NCBI GenBank assembly: GCA_029263215.1
Contig: JAJCXY010000081.1
Location: 1 to 64,000 of the forward strand
Length of the DNA: 64,000 nt
Direction: 5' to 3'
From: Acidimicrobiales bacterium
GTDB taxonomy: Bacteria; Actinomycetota; Acidimicrobiia; Acidimicrobiales; Aldehydirespiratoraceae
Positions within the stretch are counted from its first letter, which is position 1. Every line of letters starts with the position of its first letter. Under the pieces are notes generated by a model. It had not been told where the DNA came from and did not search any database. It saw only the letters and a list, made by a program, of their open reading frames with translations. Both the position numbers and the translations under genes were made by a program. This document shows, piece after piece, positions 41,677 through 50,207 of this stretch.

Positions 41677-42525
41677 TCAAGTGGTGCTTGCGATCCGGTC
41701 GCGAGTGAACTGTCGCGCTCCGCGCCACACGAGCAACCCCGCCAGGACCCAGACCGTGGCACCCACTGCGAGCCCCACCGAGAGGTCGACGAGGAGAAGG
41801 CCGGTGGACTGACCCACCGTGAGGAAGATGAGGGGCAGGATCACCGCGCCCCCCAATTGGTTGGCTTCCTGGCTCGTCTGGGAGCGGGCCGAGACCCGCA
41901 CCATGATCCCGAGGCCGAGTAGGGCAACGGCGGGAGCAACCCAGAAGATCATCACCAGCCAGAGCTGGTTGGGCACGATCAGACCATCGACGTAGGACCA
42001 CGAGACGGCGTTGGCCACAACGGTGAACGCCGCGAACCCGCCCCACGACACAGCCAGTGCCGGCACCATCCCGGTGAGCAGCTTGGCGAGGAAGAGGTCG
42101 CGATCGGTGATCGGGAGATGCAGAAGCGTCTCCATGGTGCGCCTCTCCTTCTCGCCTGCGAAAGCGTCGGCTGCGATCACCGCCGACACCATCAGCGGCA
42201 CGATCAAAAAGAGCGGAGCGAGGAGGAACCCGAGGACGAGGGTGAGGAGTTGCTCCTGAGGCGGGAGGGCCGCTATCGGCTCCGCCAGGCGATCGGGAAT
42301 CGCGTCGAGGAAGCTGATCGAAGTGGTCGGGCCACTCACCCGACGAGCCGCGATCCCGATCACGAGCGGGAGCACGATCATCAGCAGGGTGGGGACCAGC
42401 AGCATCGGTATGACCACGCCCTTGCTGCGGCGAACCGCGGTGAGGTCGCGGCGCACAATCGACCACACCACCGGCCAGTCGACGGGTGTGCGACGCCCTC
42501 TTCGTCGTGAAACGGCGAGGGTCAT
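41677..42525 (-). CDS. ABC-2 type transporter permease
   Basis: 282 residues with about 6 membrane spans. The N-terminal loop before the first span (RRDLTAVRRSKGVVIPMLL) and the DAFAGEKERRTMETLLHLPI block after span 2 are typical of NatB/ABC-2 exporters; the latter contacts the ATPase. It overlaps the ATPase gene by 4 bases (ATGA). Together they would export a drug, lipid or ion; the cargo is unknown. It converges with the SAM-hydroxide gene group across only 6 bases. Confidence 0.88.
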   Translation of the reverse strand: MTLAVSRRRGRRTPVDWPVVWSIVRRDLTAVRRSKGVVIPMLLVPTLLMIVLPLVIGIAARRVSGPTTSISFLDAIPDRLAEPIAALPPQEQLLTLVLGFLLAPLFLIVPLMVSAVIAADAFAGEKERRTMETLLHLPITDRDLFLAKLLTGMVPALAVSWGGFAAFTVVANAVSWSYVDGLIVPNQLWLVMIFWVAPAVALLGLGIMVRVSARSQTSQEANQLGGAVILPLIFLTVGQSTGLLLVDLSVGLAVGATVWVLAGLLVWRGARQFTRDRIASTT

Positions 42526-43487
42526 GTTGCCGGTTCCCGCTCGGTCGCGAAGGAGTTTTCCAACGCGAAGTAGACGTCTTCCATCGAGGCCCGTCTGAGG
42601 TTTGCGCCGAAGACATCGACATCTTGGGTGGAGAGAGTGTGCAGGACACGGGCGAACGCGGCCCGATCACGGACATTGATCGTGGTGCCGGTGGCGCGCA
42701 CCTCGTGATGGATCACACCGTCGACCGCAGCGATCAGCCCGAGCACCGACGACGTCGCGGGCCGGCCGAGATCGATATCGGCCGGGATGCCGTCCCAGAG
42801 TTCAGCAGCCAGGTCATCAGGACGCCCGATCGCCCGCAGGCGACCATGGTCGAGCACCGCCATTCGGTCGGCGATCCGTCCTGCTTCGCCCAGGAAGTGG
42901 GTGGCGAGCACGACGGTTCGGCCGTGTTGGCGGGCGAGTGTGCCGATGAGGTTCGTCACGTCGCGAGTGGCGGTCGGATCGAGACCCGAGGTCGGTTCGT
43001 CAAGAAAGAGGATCTCCGGGTCGTGCAGCAGAGCCCGGGCCAGAGCGAGGCGCTTTCGTTGGCCGGTGGAGAACCCGGCAGTCGGGAGGTCGGCCTGATC
43101 ACCCATGGCGAAGCGTTCCAGCTGATCGTCGACCCGCCGGGCGGCCTCAGCGGCACCGAACCCCCTGATCCGAGCGGCGAACTCGAGGTTCTCGCGAGCC
43201 GTCAGGCGATCATCGAGACCAGCGTTCTCGGTGAGAACGCCGGTGCGGCGTCGCACTTCGTCGCCATCTTCGGTCGAGTCGAGACCCAAAACCGTCGCCG
43301 CGCCGCGGTCGGGCCGAAGCACACCGTTGAGCAGGCGCACGGTGGTGGTTTTCCCGGCTCCGTTGGGGCCGAGCAGGGCCAGCACTTCGCCAGATGCGAC
43401 TTCGAGATCGAGTCCGTCGAGAGCGAGGCGGCCATCGAATGAACGGCTCAGCGCCTCGGTCCTGATCGCTGTTGTCGGCGAGGTCAC
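42522..43487 (-). CDS. ABC transporter ATPase
   Basis: 321 residues. Walker A is LLGPNGAGKTTTVRLL, the signature is FSTGQRKRLALARAL, Walker B is ILFLDEPTSGLDP, and the switch His is in VLATHFLGEA. The signature reads STGQ instead of LSGGQ. It has the C-terminal domain of NatA/drug-export ATPases. It drives the ABC-2 permease encoded downstream. The CAP-domain gene is 4 bases upstream, so all three may share a transcript. Confidence 0.93.
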   Translation of the reverse strand: MTSPTTAIRTEALSRSFDGRLALDGLDLEVASGEVLALLGPNGAGKTTTVRLLNGVLRPDRGAATVLGLDSTEDGDEVRRRTGVLTENAGLDDRLTARENLEFAARIRGFGAAEAARRVDDQLERFAMGDQADLPTAGFSTGQRKRLALARALLHDPEILFLDEPTSGLDPTATRDVTNLIGTLARQHGRTVVLATHFLGEAGRIADRMAVLDHGRLRAIGRPDDLAAELWDGIPADIDLGRPATSSVLGLIAAVDGVIHHEVRATGTTINVRDRAAFARVLHTLSTQDVDVFGANLRRASMEDVYFALENSFATEREPAT

Positions 43488-43491
43488 CGGC

Positions 43492-44193
43492 TCAGGTTCC
43501 GACCAGGTCGAGCATCTCGAGCAGGGTCACGACCCGTGCGGCTGCGATCGAAGGTGGTGCGAGGGGCGCCAACGTCGTGGGCGGGGCGGTGGCGGGCGGG
43601 GCGGTCGCCGGTGGGGAAGTGGGGGGAGGCGCCGTGCCGGCGGTGGTCGTGGGAGCAGGAGCCGCGGTGGTCGGTGGCGGCGCCGCTGTCGTGGTGGTTG
43701 CCACCTCACCGGGGACCTGAAGGAAGCGATGGGTGGTGTACAAGGCCCCGTCTTTCCAGACGACACCGACACCGATCTGGGTGAATGCAGGGTCGATGAT
43801 GTTGGCGTAGTGCCCGGGGCTCGCCACGAAGGCGTCGACCAGCACCGAAACGCTGGCACCTATGCCCACGTTCTCGCCGATCTTCGCCCACGGTCCGGTG
43901 TATCCAGCGCTTATCGGGTCGGCGTGGAAGATTTCGCCGGCGTCGGCCATCACCTGGGCGTGGGCACGAGAGAGACTTGCCAGCTGTGAATTCGTGGTGA
44001 GAGCAGGGAGACCCACCCCGGCCCGCACCGCATTGAGAGAGGAGACGAAAGCAGCCTCGTCGCCCGCGTTGGCTGCAGCTTGCTCTGCGCCGCGGGCGGT
44101 GAGGGAGCCGACCAGCGCGAGCAACATGAAACATGCCGCGCCCACGCGGGGCGAAACCCGGGGTCGCGTCGAGAGGTCGGGGGCGCGTTGCAT
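43492..44193 (-). CDS. Secreted CAP-domain (SCP/YkwD-like) protein
   Basis: 233 residues. Residues about 17-40 form a signal peptide (VGAACFMLLALVGSLTARGAEQA). The CAP domain follows: NAVRAGVGLPALTTNSQLASLSRAHAQVMADAG with the typical L-A-x-x-H-A spacing, HADPI, WAKIGENVG, and HYANIIDPAFTQIGVG. The His and Glu of the CAP cavity are present. A long Thr/Pro/Ala tail from about residue 165 (TTTTAAPPPTT) is probably a wall or linker region. It is upstream of the ABC exporter genes with a 4-base gap. Role unknown, probably in the envelope. Confidence 0.9.
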   Translation of the reverse strand: MQRAPDLSTRPRVSPRVGAACFMLLALVGSLTARGAEQAAANAGDEAAFVSSLNAVRAGVGLPALTTNSQLASLSRAHAQVMADAGEIFHADPISAGYTGPWAKIGENVGIGASVSVLVDAFVASPGHYANIIDPAFTQIGVGVVWKDGALYTTHRFLQVPGEVATTTTAAPPPTTAAPAPTTTAGTAPPPTSPPATAPPATAPPTTLAPLAPPSIAAARVVTLLEMLDLVGT

Positions 44194-44268
44194 GCCCTGT
44201 TCCAGTCGGCCGCCAGCTCACGATCCTTGAGGCCGACTCACCGGTTTCGCGTCTGTCCGTGTCAGTAT

Positions 44269-44282
44269 TCGGTGCGCACCGA
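44269..44282. promoter_or_regulatory. Perfect 14-base palindrome upstream of acyl-CoA ligase
   Basis: TCGGTGCGCACCGA lies 17 bases before the GTG start of the ligase, within a 106-base divergent gap. Its size and place suit a dimeric regulator. TAGGAC sits between it and the start, hinting at a near-leaderless transcript. The only evidence is sequence symmetry. Confidence 0.4.
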
Positions 44283-44299
44283 TCGCTGTAGGACAATCT

Positions 44300-45799
44300 G
44301 TGAACCTAGCCACACTGCTCGACGACCATCCCGCCGACCACACCGCGATCATCGCGGGCGCCGACCGCATCACTTACGGCCGCCTGCGCGAGGAGGCGGC
44401 CAAGACACGAGGCGTGCTCGTGTCGCTCGGTCTTCAGCCCGGCGATCGGGTCGCGATCCTCTGTGGCATCAACTTCCGTTTCGTGAGGGCCTGGTTCGGC
44501 CTGCTGGGCGCAGGGATGGTGGCTGTTCCCCTCAACCCTCAGAGCCCGGCACCCGAGGTGGAGCGTGAGTTGCTCAGCGCCGGGGTGAAGGCGGTGATAG
44601 CCGGCCCCGCAGGGGTCGCTCTTCTCGCCAACCTCAACCGCGACGCGGTGCCCCAACTCGAGCATGTACTGGTGCCTGAAGGAGTCGATCTCGAAGGGTC
44701 CGTCGATCTCGATTCGCTGAGGGAGTCCGTCGAGCCCGCGCCGATGGTGGAGAGAGCCGACGACGATCTCGCCGCCCTCCTGTTCACCAGTGGCACCGCC
44801 GGCACCCCCAAGGCGGCGATGCTCACTCACGATAATTTCGCTTCCAACCTGCGCCAGCTCCAGGCTTCCGGCGGCCGGGTGGCTCGCCCCGACGATGTTT
44901 CGTTGTGTGTGGTTCCCCTGTTTCACGTACTCGGACTCAACTCGATCCTGAATCTCAGCCTCTGGGCCGGCAGCACCCTGGTGCTCGTCGAACGCTTCGA
45001 CCCGATGTCGGTGTTCGAAACCGTCGCCGAGGAACAGGTGAGTGTTCTGGCCGGGCCCCCCACCCTGTGGTCGGCGCTGAGCCAGATCGATCTCGTCGGC
45101 GCCGACGCCTTGTCGTCGATTCGCCTAGCGGTGTCGGGTGCCGCCGCCCTGCCCAACCGGGTGGTCGAGGAAGTAATGGGGCGGTTCGGGGTGCGGATCT
45201 TCGAGGGCTACGGGCTCACCGAGGCATCCCCGAGCGTCTGCATGTCCACCGAAGACGACGTTCCGGTGGGTTCGATCGGGCGGCCACTTCCCGGACTCGA
45301 GGTGCGGATTGTCGACAAGAGCGGCGACGACGTCTACATCGGCGATGCCGGTGAACTGTTGGTGCGTGGGCCCAATGTCTTCGGCGGCTATCTCGATGCT
45401 CCCGAAGCCACCGCCCAGGCCCTCGACGACGACGGCTGGCTCCACACCGGCGACATTGCCGTGGTCGACGACGATGGCTTCATCTTCCTGGTCGACCGCG
45501 CCAAGGATCTGATCATCGTCTCGGGCTTCAACGTCTACCCCGCTGAGGTCGAGCGGGTGCTGGCCGCCCATCCCGCCGTAGCGGAGGCCGCGGTCATCGG
45601 CATTCTTCACCCCCACAGCGGGGAGGCGGTGAAGGGCTTCGTCGTACCTGAGAAGGGACGGGTCGTGGAAGAGGATGATCTCATCGAGTGGTGTGCCACC
45701 GAGCTCGCTCGCTACAAGTGCCCCACCAAGGTCGACGTGGTCGACGAGATCCCGCATGGCCTGGGTGGAAAGATCCTGCGACGCGAACTCGGCGCTTAG
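44300..45799 (+). CDS. AMP-forming acyl-CoA ligase
   Basis: 499 residues from GTG 44300. The P-loop-like motif is LLFTSGTAGTPKAAMLTHDNF, followed by GYGLTEASPSVCM, YIGDAGELLVRGPNVFGGYLD, WLHTGDIAVVDDDGFIFLVDRAKDLIIVSGFNVYPAEVE (hinge and acyl-adenylate core) and the C-terminal catalytic Lys in PHGLGGKILRREL. It activates a carboxylic acid as the CoA thioester, most likely a fatty acid or an aromatic acid; the residues seen do not tell which. It stands alone between the CAP gene and rex. Confidence 0.92.
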   Translation: MNLATLLDDHPADHTAIIAGADRITYGRLREEAAKTRGVLVSLGLQPGDRVAILCGINFRFVRAWFGLLGAGMVAVPLNPQSPAPEVERELLSAGVKAVIAGPAGVALLANLNRDAVPQLEHVLVPEGVDLEGSVDLDSLRESVEPAPMVERADDDLAALLFTSGTAGTPKAAMLTHDNFASNLRQLQASGGRVARPDDVSLCVVPLFHVLGLNSILNLSLWAGSTLVLVERFDPMSVFETVAEEQVSVLAGPPTLWSALSQIDLVGADALSSIRLAVSGAAALPNRVVEEVMGRFGVRIFEGYGLTEASPSVCMSTEDDVPVGSIGRPLPGLEVRIVDKSGDDVYIGDAGELLVRGPNVFGGYLDAPEATAQALDDDGWLHTGDIAVVDDDGFIFLVDRAKDLIIVSGFNVYPAEVERVLAAHPAVAEAAVIGILHPHSGEAVKGFVVPEKGRVVEEDDLIEWCATELARYKCPTKVDVVDEIPHGLGGKILRRELGA

Positions 45800-45822
45800 C
45801 CCGTCGGCGTGCGGGCCGAGCT

Positions 45823-45838
45823 TGTGAAATAGTGCACG
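45823..45838. promoter_or_regulatory. Candidate Rex-binding site upstream of rex
   Basis: TGTGAAATAGTGCACG matches the Rex operator form TGTGAAC-nn-GTTCACA at most positions, with two mismatches in the right half. It lies 20 bases before the rex ATG, where Rex autoregulates in Streptomyces. Support is by eye only. Confidence 0.5.
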
Positions 45839-45857
45839 AGGTCTCTACCTTGGGGGA

Positions 45858-46505
45858 ATGACCGGTCATGGTCACATCCCCGAGGCCACCGTCGCCCGAC
45901 TTCCCCTGTATCTGCGCGGTCTCGATGAACTCCTGGTAAACGGGGCCGGCACCGTCTCGTCGGACGAACTCGCCGACGTCGCCGGCGTCAACGCGGCGAA
46001 GGTTCGCAAGGATCTGAGCCATCTCGGCACCTATGGCACCCGCGGAGTCGGGTACGACGCCGAATACCTTCGCTTCGAGATCAGTCGAGCACTGGGGGTG
46101 GCCAACACCTGGCCGGTCGTGGTGTGCGGCTTCGGCAATCTCGGGCGGGCGCTCGCAAATCACACCGGCTTCACGGACCGGGGATTCCCGATCCTGGCTG
46201 CAATCGACACCGATCCCGAGAAGGTTGGCACCACCCTTGATGGGGTGCCCATCCGCGCGCCCCGTGAGCTCGTTCGGGTGGTCAAAGACAATCACATCGC
46301 AATCGGCGTGATCGCCACGCCCCCTGAAGCGGCCCAAGACGCCGTCGACCGACTGATCGAGGCGGGGATCCGTTCGATCATGAGTTTCGCACCGACGGTC
46401 TTGGTGGTTCCCGACGATGTGGAGATTCGATCCGTCGACTTGGCCACTGAGCTCCAAATCCTCGGATTCCATCTCACCGGGTCGGATTCTCCTGGCTCTG
46501 GATGA
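45858..46505 (+). CDS. rex: Redox-sensing transcriptional repressor Rex
   Basis: 215 residues, normal length. The N-terminal winged helix has RLPLYLRGLDELL and DVAGVNAAKVRKDLSHLGTYGTRGVGYD. The Rossmann domain starts PVVVCGFGNLGRALANH (GxGxxG), then AAIDTDPEKVGTTLDGVPI and the C-terminal domain-swap helix with DLATELQILGFHL. Rex senses NADH/NAD+ and represses respiratory and heme genes. Here it is directly followed by hemA-hemC-hemD, as in Streptomyces, with a likely Rex site in front of itself. Confidence 0.95.
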   Translation: MTGHGHIPEATVARLPLYLRGLDELLVNGAGTVSSDELADVAGVNAAKVRKDLSHLGTYGTRGVGYDAEYLRFEISRALGVANTWPVVVCGFGNLGRALANHTGFTDRGFPILAAIDTDPEKVGTTLDGVPIRAPRELVRVVKDNHIAIGVIATPPEAAQDAVDRLIEAGIRSIMSFAPTVLVVPDDVEIRSVDLATELQILGFHLTGSDSPGSG

Positions 46506-46518
46506 ACCGTGGATCTTT

Positions 46519-46534
46519 GGTCAGAACAATGACC
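46519..46534. promoter_or_regulatory. Inverted repeat GGTCA-n6-TGACC before hemA
   Basis: GGTCAGAACAATGACC is a 5-base inverted repeat with a 6-base spacer, 95 bases before the hemA start in the rex-hemA gap. A TTGGCA lies further down near 46553. It may be an operator for heme control; no partner is assigned. Confidence 0.35.
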
Positions 46535-46628
46535 TTTGGCCTCACTCATGGGTTGGCAAAACCGATACGGTTCCGTCAAGCTGTTCAATGACTGTCCAGC
46601 TCTATCCGTCTGCCTGAGGCCTTCTCCC

Positions 46629-47888
46629 GTGTCGATCGTCGCCATCGGTTGCAACCACCGATCGACTCCGCTCGCTTCTCTCGAGCGGATGACCATCGCG
46701 GCCGACCAGTTGCCCAAGGCTCTCGCCGATCTCGGTTCCGCAGAAAACCTCAGCGAAGTGGTAGTGCTGTCCACCTGCAACAGGGTCGAGATCTACGCGT
46801 TCGCCGAGCGGTTCCACGGCGGCTACCAGGACATTCGTGAGTTCTTCGGCCGCCACGCCGGACTCCCGCCCGAAGAGATCGTCGACCACCTCTACGCCCA
46901 TCACGACTCCGAAGCGGTCCGCCATCTGTTCTCGGTCACCGCCGGCCTCGACTCCGCGGTCATCGGTGAGCACGAGATACTCGGCCAGGTCCGCGACGCA
47001 TGGGAACGGTCCACCGAGGAAGGCACTGTCGGCAGTGTCCTCGGCCCCCTCTTTCGCCATGCTCTCGAAACTGGCAAGCGAGTGCGCACCGATACCGCCA
47101 TAGGTCGTGGCATCGCCTCGGTCTCACAGGCTGCCGTCGCTCTTGCCGACGACCGCAGTGGTGGACTGGCCGGCAAGCGAGTCCTCGTCCTCGGTGCCGG
47201 CGAGATGGCCGAAGGCACGGTCAAATCTCTGGGTGCAGCCGGCACCACCGACGTTCTCATCGCCAACCGCACGTGGGAACGAGCCGTTCGGCTCGCTGAA
47301 GTGTGTGGTGGCACCGCCGTCGCTCTCGCCGACCTGGCCGACACCCTCGTTTCGGTCGACGTTCTGGTCACCACCACCGGCGCCCAGGAACTCATCTTCG
47401 AAGCCGGGGAGGTCTCCTCGCTCATCGAGCGCAAGGCAGGCCGAGAGCTGGTCATAGTCGATGTCGCCTTACCGCGAGATGTCGATCCGTCGGCCGGCGC
47501 CCTCCCCGGCGTCACCTTGCTCGACATGGACGACATCGGTGCCTTCGTCGACAAGACGATGGAGGGACGCAGTCGGGTCGTCTTCAATGTCGAAGCAATC
47601 GTCGACCAGGAGGTCACCCGCTATCAGGCCGTCACCTCCGCACGCGAGGTAGCCCCCCTGGTGAGTGCCTTGCGTCGACGCGGCCACCAGATCGCCGACG
47701 ATGAGCTTGCCCGCTTCTCGGCCAAGCTGGCCGGCCTCGAACCGGTCGAGCGCGATGCGGTGCAGGCGATGGCGAAGGGAATCGTCAACAAGTTGTTGCA
47801 TGAGCCCACCGTGCGGCTGAAGGACGCGGCCGGTCATGCCCGCGGCGACCGGCTCGCTGAGTCGCTGCGCGATCTCTTCGACCTGTAG
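46629..47888 (+). CDS. hemA: Glutamyl-tRNA reductase
   Basis: 419 residues from GTG 46629, the first in-frame start that gives the family N-terminus (VAIGCNHRSTPLASLERM); the longer frame lacks homology. The nucleophile is C50 in VLSTCNRVEIYAF. Then come VIGEHEILGQVRDAWE, the GKRVLVLGAGEMAEGTVKSL NADPH site and the C-terminal dimerisation helix. It makes glutamate-1-semialdehyde from glutamyl-tRNA, the committed step of the C5 heme pathway. First of the hemA-hemC-hemD series, with rex upstream. Confidence 0.95.
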   Translation: MSIVAIGCNHRSTPLASLERMTIAADQLPKALADLGSAENLSEVVVLSTCNRVEIYAFAERFHGGYQDIREFFGRHAGLPPEEIVDHLYAHHDSEAVRHLFSVTAGLDSAVIGEHEILGQVRDAWERSTEEGTVGSVLGPLFRHALETGKRVRTDTAIGRGIASVSQAAVALADDRSGGLAGKRVLVLGAGEMAEGTVKSLGAAGTTDVLIANRTWERAVRLAEVCGGTAVALADLADTLVSVDVLVTTTGAQELIFEAGEVSSLIERKAGRELVIVDVALPRDVDPSAGALPGVTLLDMDDIGAFVDKTMEGRSRVVFNVEAIVDQEVTRYQAVTSAREVAPLVSALRRRGHQIADDELARFSAKLAGLEPVERDAVQAMAKGIVNKLLHEPTVRLKDAAGHARGDRLAESLRDLFDL

Positions 47889-47895
47889 GCCTGCC

Positions 47896-48777
47896 GTGCC
47901 CCTGCGCGCGGCCACTCGCGGCAGCACCCTCGCCCTCTGGCAGACCCGCTACGTGGGCGAATTGCTGGGCGAACCCATCGAAGAAGTGGTGGTGTCCACC
48001 GTCGGGGATCGTCGCACCGACGTGCCGATCCATTCCATGGGTGGAAAGGGCGTGTTCGTGAAAGAGGTGCAGGCGGCGGTGCTCGGCGGGCGCGCCGATT
48101 TTGCGGTGCACTCCGGCAAGGACCTGCCGGCCCTCACCCCCGATGGCTTGGTGTTGGCCGCAGTTCCTCTCCGCGCCGATCCCCGCGACGCCCTGATCGG
48201 CGCCACCTGGGACTCGCTCGGCCCGGGGGCTCGCGTGGCCACGGGATCGGTGCGGCGTCGCGCCCAGCTCGCCTGGCACCGCCCCGACCTCAACTTCTTC
48301 GAGCTTCGTGGCAACATCACCACCCGCTTGGAGAAGGCTGCCGGTTTCGATGCGATCGTGATGGCTGCCGCCGCACTCGATCGGCTCGGTGTGGTGCCCG
48401 ATGTGGTCGACCGTCTCGATCCCTCGGTCATGGTGCCCCAGGTTGCCCAAGGAGCGCTGGCCATCGAGTGCCGGATCGACGATGTTGCCACCATCGAGGC
48501 CCTCGGAGCCATCGAGCACGCGGCATCTCGACGGGTGGTGGATGCCGAGCGGGCCTTCTTGTCCGAGCTCGGAGGCGATTGCGACCTCCCGGCCGGTGCC
48601 CACGCGGTGCTCGTCGATGATCAGATCGAACTGGTGGGCATGGTGTCGTCACTCGATGGACGGGTGCTCATCAGGGAGCGTCGGCTCGGGGTCGATCCCG
48701 ACATGCTGGGGCGGAACGTGGCTCGTCATCTTCTCGATGACGCCGGCGGCGCAGACCTGCTGTCCGACCTCCGGTGA
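47896..48777 (+). CDS. hemC: Porphobilinogen deaminase (hydroxymethylbilane synthase)
   Basis: 293 residues from GTG 47896, 7 bases after hemA. Motifs are RGSTLALWQTRYV, VHSGKDLPALTP, ATGSVRRRAQLAW, RGNITTRLEKAAGFDAIVMAAAALDRL, and the cofactor Cys C229 in LGGDCDLPAGAHA that holds the dipyrromethane. It joins four porphobilinogens to hydroxymethylbilane. The Asp of the conserved KD-PA block is present. Overlaps hemD by 4 bases (GTGA). Confidence 0.95.
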   Translation: MPLRAATRGSTLALWQTRYVGELLGEPIEEVVVSTVGDRRTDVPIHSMGGKGVFVKEVQAAVLGGRADFAVHSGKDLPALTPDGLVLAAVPLRADPRDALIGATWDSLGPGARVATGSVRRRAQLAWHRPDLNFFELRGNITTRLEKAAGFDAIVMAAAALDRLGVVPDVVDRLDPSVMVPQVAQGALAIECRIDDVATIEALGAIEHAASRRVVDAERAFLSELGGDCDLPAGAHAVLVDDQIELVGMVSSLDGRVLIRERRLGVDPDMLGRNVARHLLDDAGGADLLSDLR

Positions 48778-49523
48778 CCCCCAAGCCGCTTGCCGGGTTG
48801 AGCGTGGTGGTGACCCGACCCCGTGAGCAGGCCCCGGCTCTCAACGATCTACTCGAGGCGGCCGGCGCGACGACGGTGGAAGTGCCGGTCATCGAGATCG
48901 TCGATCCGGTCGACGGGGAAACGCGGCTGGACTCGGCGCTGAGTGGTCTCGGACCCGGCGACTGGCTGGTGGTCACGAGTCCAAACGGGGCGGCGCGAGC
49001 TGCTCGAGCGGCGGCCGAGATCGGCCTCGCCGCCGGTGTTCGAGTGGCCGCCATCGGTCCCGGCACCCGCGCCCGAGCAGAAGCCGACGACCTCGCCGTG
49101 ACGCTGGTGCCTTCCCGGTCGATAGCGGAGGGCCTGCTCGAAGTGTTCCCCGAGCCTCCCGCGGGCGGCGGGCAGGTGGTTCTAGCTCGTGCCGAAGTTG
49201 CCCGACAGGTTCTGCCCGATGGGCTTCGCCTGATGGGCTGGTCGGTCACCGATGTAGCTGCCTACCGCACGATCCCTGTGGCCGTCGGTCCGGAGGCAGC
49301 CGAGGCGTGTGGCGCGGCCGACGTGGTTGCGTTCGCCTCGTCCTCGGCGGTGGCTCATCTGGTCGACGCGGTCGGTGTCTCCGGTCTGCCTCCGGCGATT
49401 GCCTCGATCGGTCCCGCCACATCGGCCACGGTGTCGGCCCACGGTTTGAAGGTCGATGTCGAGGCTGAGCTACATACTCTCGCCGGCCTGGTCGAAGCCG
49501 TGGTAGCCCGATTCGGTTCATGA
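48774..49523 (+). CDS. hemD: Uroporphyrinogen-III synthase
   Basis: 249 residues. The family is weakly conserved; the two-lobe layout is seen in VVVTRPREQAPALNDLLEAAGATTVEVPVIEI, DWLVVTSPNGAARAARA, RVAAIGPGTRARAE and VVAFASSSAVAHLVDA, with ASIGPATSATVSAHG near the end. It closes hydroxymethylbilane and flips ring D. Position between hemC and hemB, with 4-base overlaps at both ends (hemC before, HAD gene after), makes the call secure. Confidence 0.92.
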   Translation: MTPKPLAGLSVVVTRPREQAPALNDLLEAAGATTVEVPVIEIVDPVDGETRLDSALSGLGPGDWLVVTSPNGAARAARAAAEIGLAAGVRVAAIGPGTRARAEADDLAVTLVPSRSIAEGLLEVFPEPPAGGGQVVLARAEVARQVLPDGLRLMGWSVTDVAAYRTIPVAVGPEAAEACGAADVVAFASSSAVAHLVDAVGVSGLPPAIASIGPATSATVSAHGLKVDVEAELHTLAGLVEAVVARFGS

Positions 49524-50164
49524 CTCCCGCGGCGATCGTCTTCGACTTCGACGGCACGATCGCCGATACGGAATGGCCTGTCTTTCTCATGGTGCGCACC
49601 GCTTTCAGAGCTCATGGTCTCGACGTGACCCTCGATGCCTGGGTCGACTCGATCGGTCGTGCCGACAACAGCACCCTCGAAGAGATACTCCGCAGCCGGC
49701 TCGGACGGGAGCCAGATCCGGACGTGCTCGAAAGGGCCCGGGAGGCTCGTCATGCGACCCGGCAGACCACGCCGATGTTGCCCGGAGTGCAGGCCCTGAT
49801 CACCGCGGCGCGAGAAGCGGGCATGCCCCTCGCGATCGCCAGCAGTTCACCCTCCCTGTGGGTCGATGCCCATCTGGAGAGGTTGGAGATACGCCAACAT
49901 TTCGATGCAGTGCGCACCCGCGACGATGTCGACAACGGCAAGCCGGCCCCGGATCTCTTCCTGGCAGCCAGCGCGGCCCTCGATGTCGATCCCGGCACCG
50001 CGGTTGCCATCGAGGACTCGAAGCACGGGTGCGCGGCGGCCAAGGCGGCGGGGATGACCTGTGTCGTGGTGCCAAACCGGATAACCCGCCTCGATGTGGC
50101 GCCCGATGCCGATCTGGTGCTCGAGTCGCTGCTCGAGTTTCCCTACGAGCGGTTCGGGCTTTGA
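49520..50164 (+). CDS. HAD-superfamily hydrolase (beta-phosphoglucomutase-like)
   Basis: 214 residues. HAD motif I is VFDFDGTIADTEW, motif II is AIASSSPSLWVDAHL, motif III is NGKPAPDLFLAA, and the acidic motif IV is VAIEDSKHGCAAAKAAGM. A helical cap sits after motif I. Substrates in this group are small sugar or nucleotide phosphates. The start overlaps hemD by 4 bases and the stop is 43 bases before hemB, so it rides in the heme operon, but no heme role is known for it. Confidence 0.88.
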   Translation: MTPAAIVFDFDGTIADTEWPVFLMVRTAFRAHGLDVTLDAWVDSIGRADNSTLEEILRSRLGREPDPDVLERAREARHATRQTTPMLPGVQALITAAREAGMPLAIASSSPSLWVDAHLERLEIRQHFDAVRTRDDVDNGKPAPDLFLAASAALDVDPGTAVAIEDSKHGCAAAKAAGMTCVVVPNRITRLDVAPDADLVLESLLEFPYERFGL

Positions 50165-50207
50165 GGCCGCGTGGAGACCATGGGGTCATGGTCGGTAACC
50201 TCGGGCC

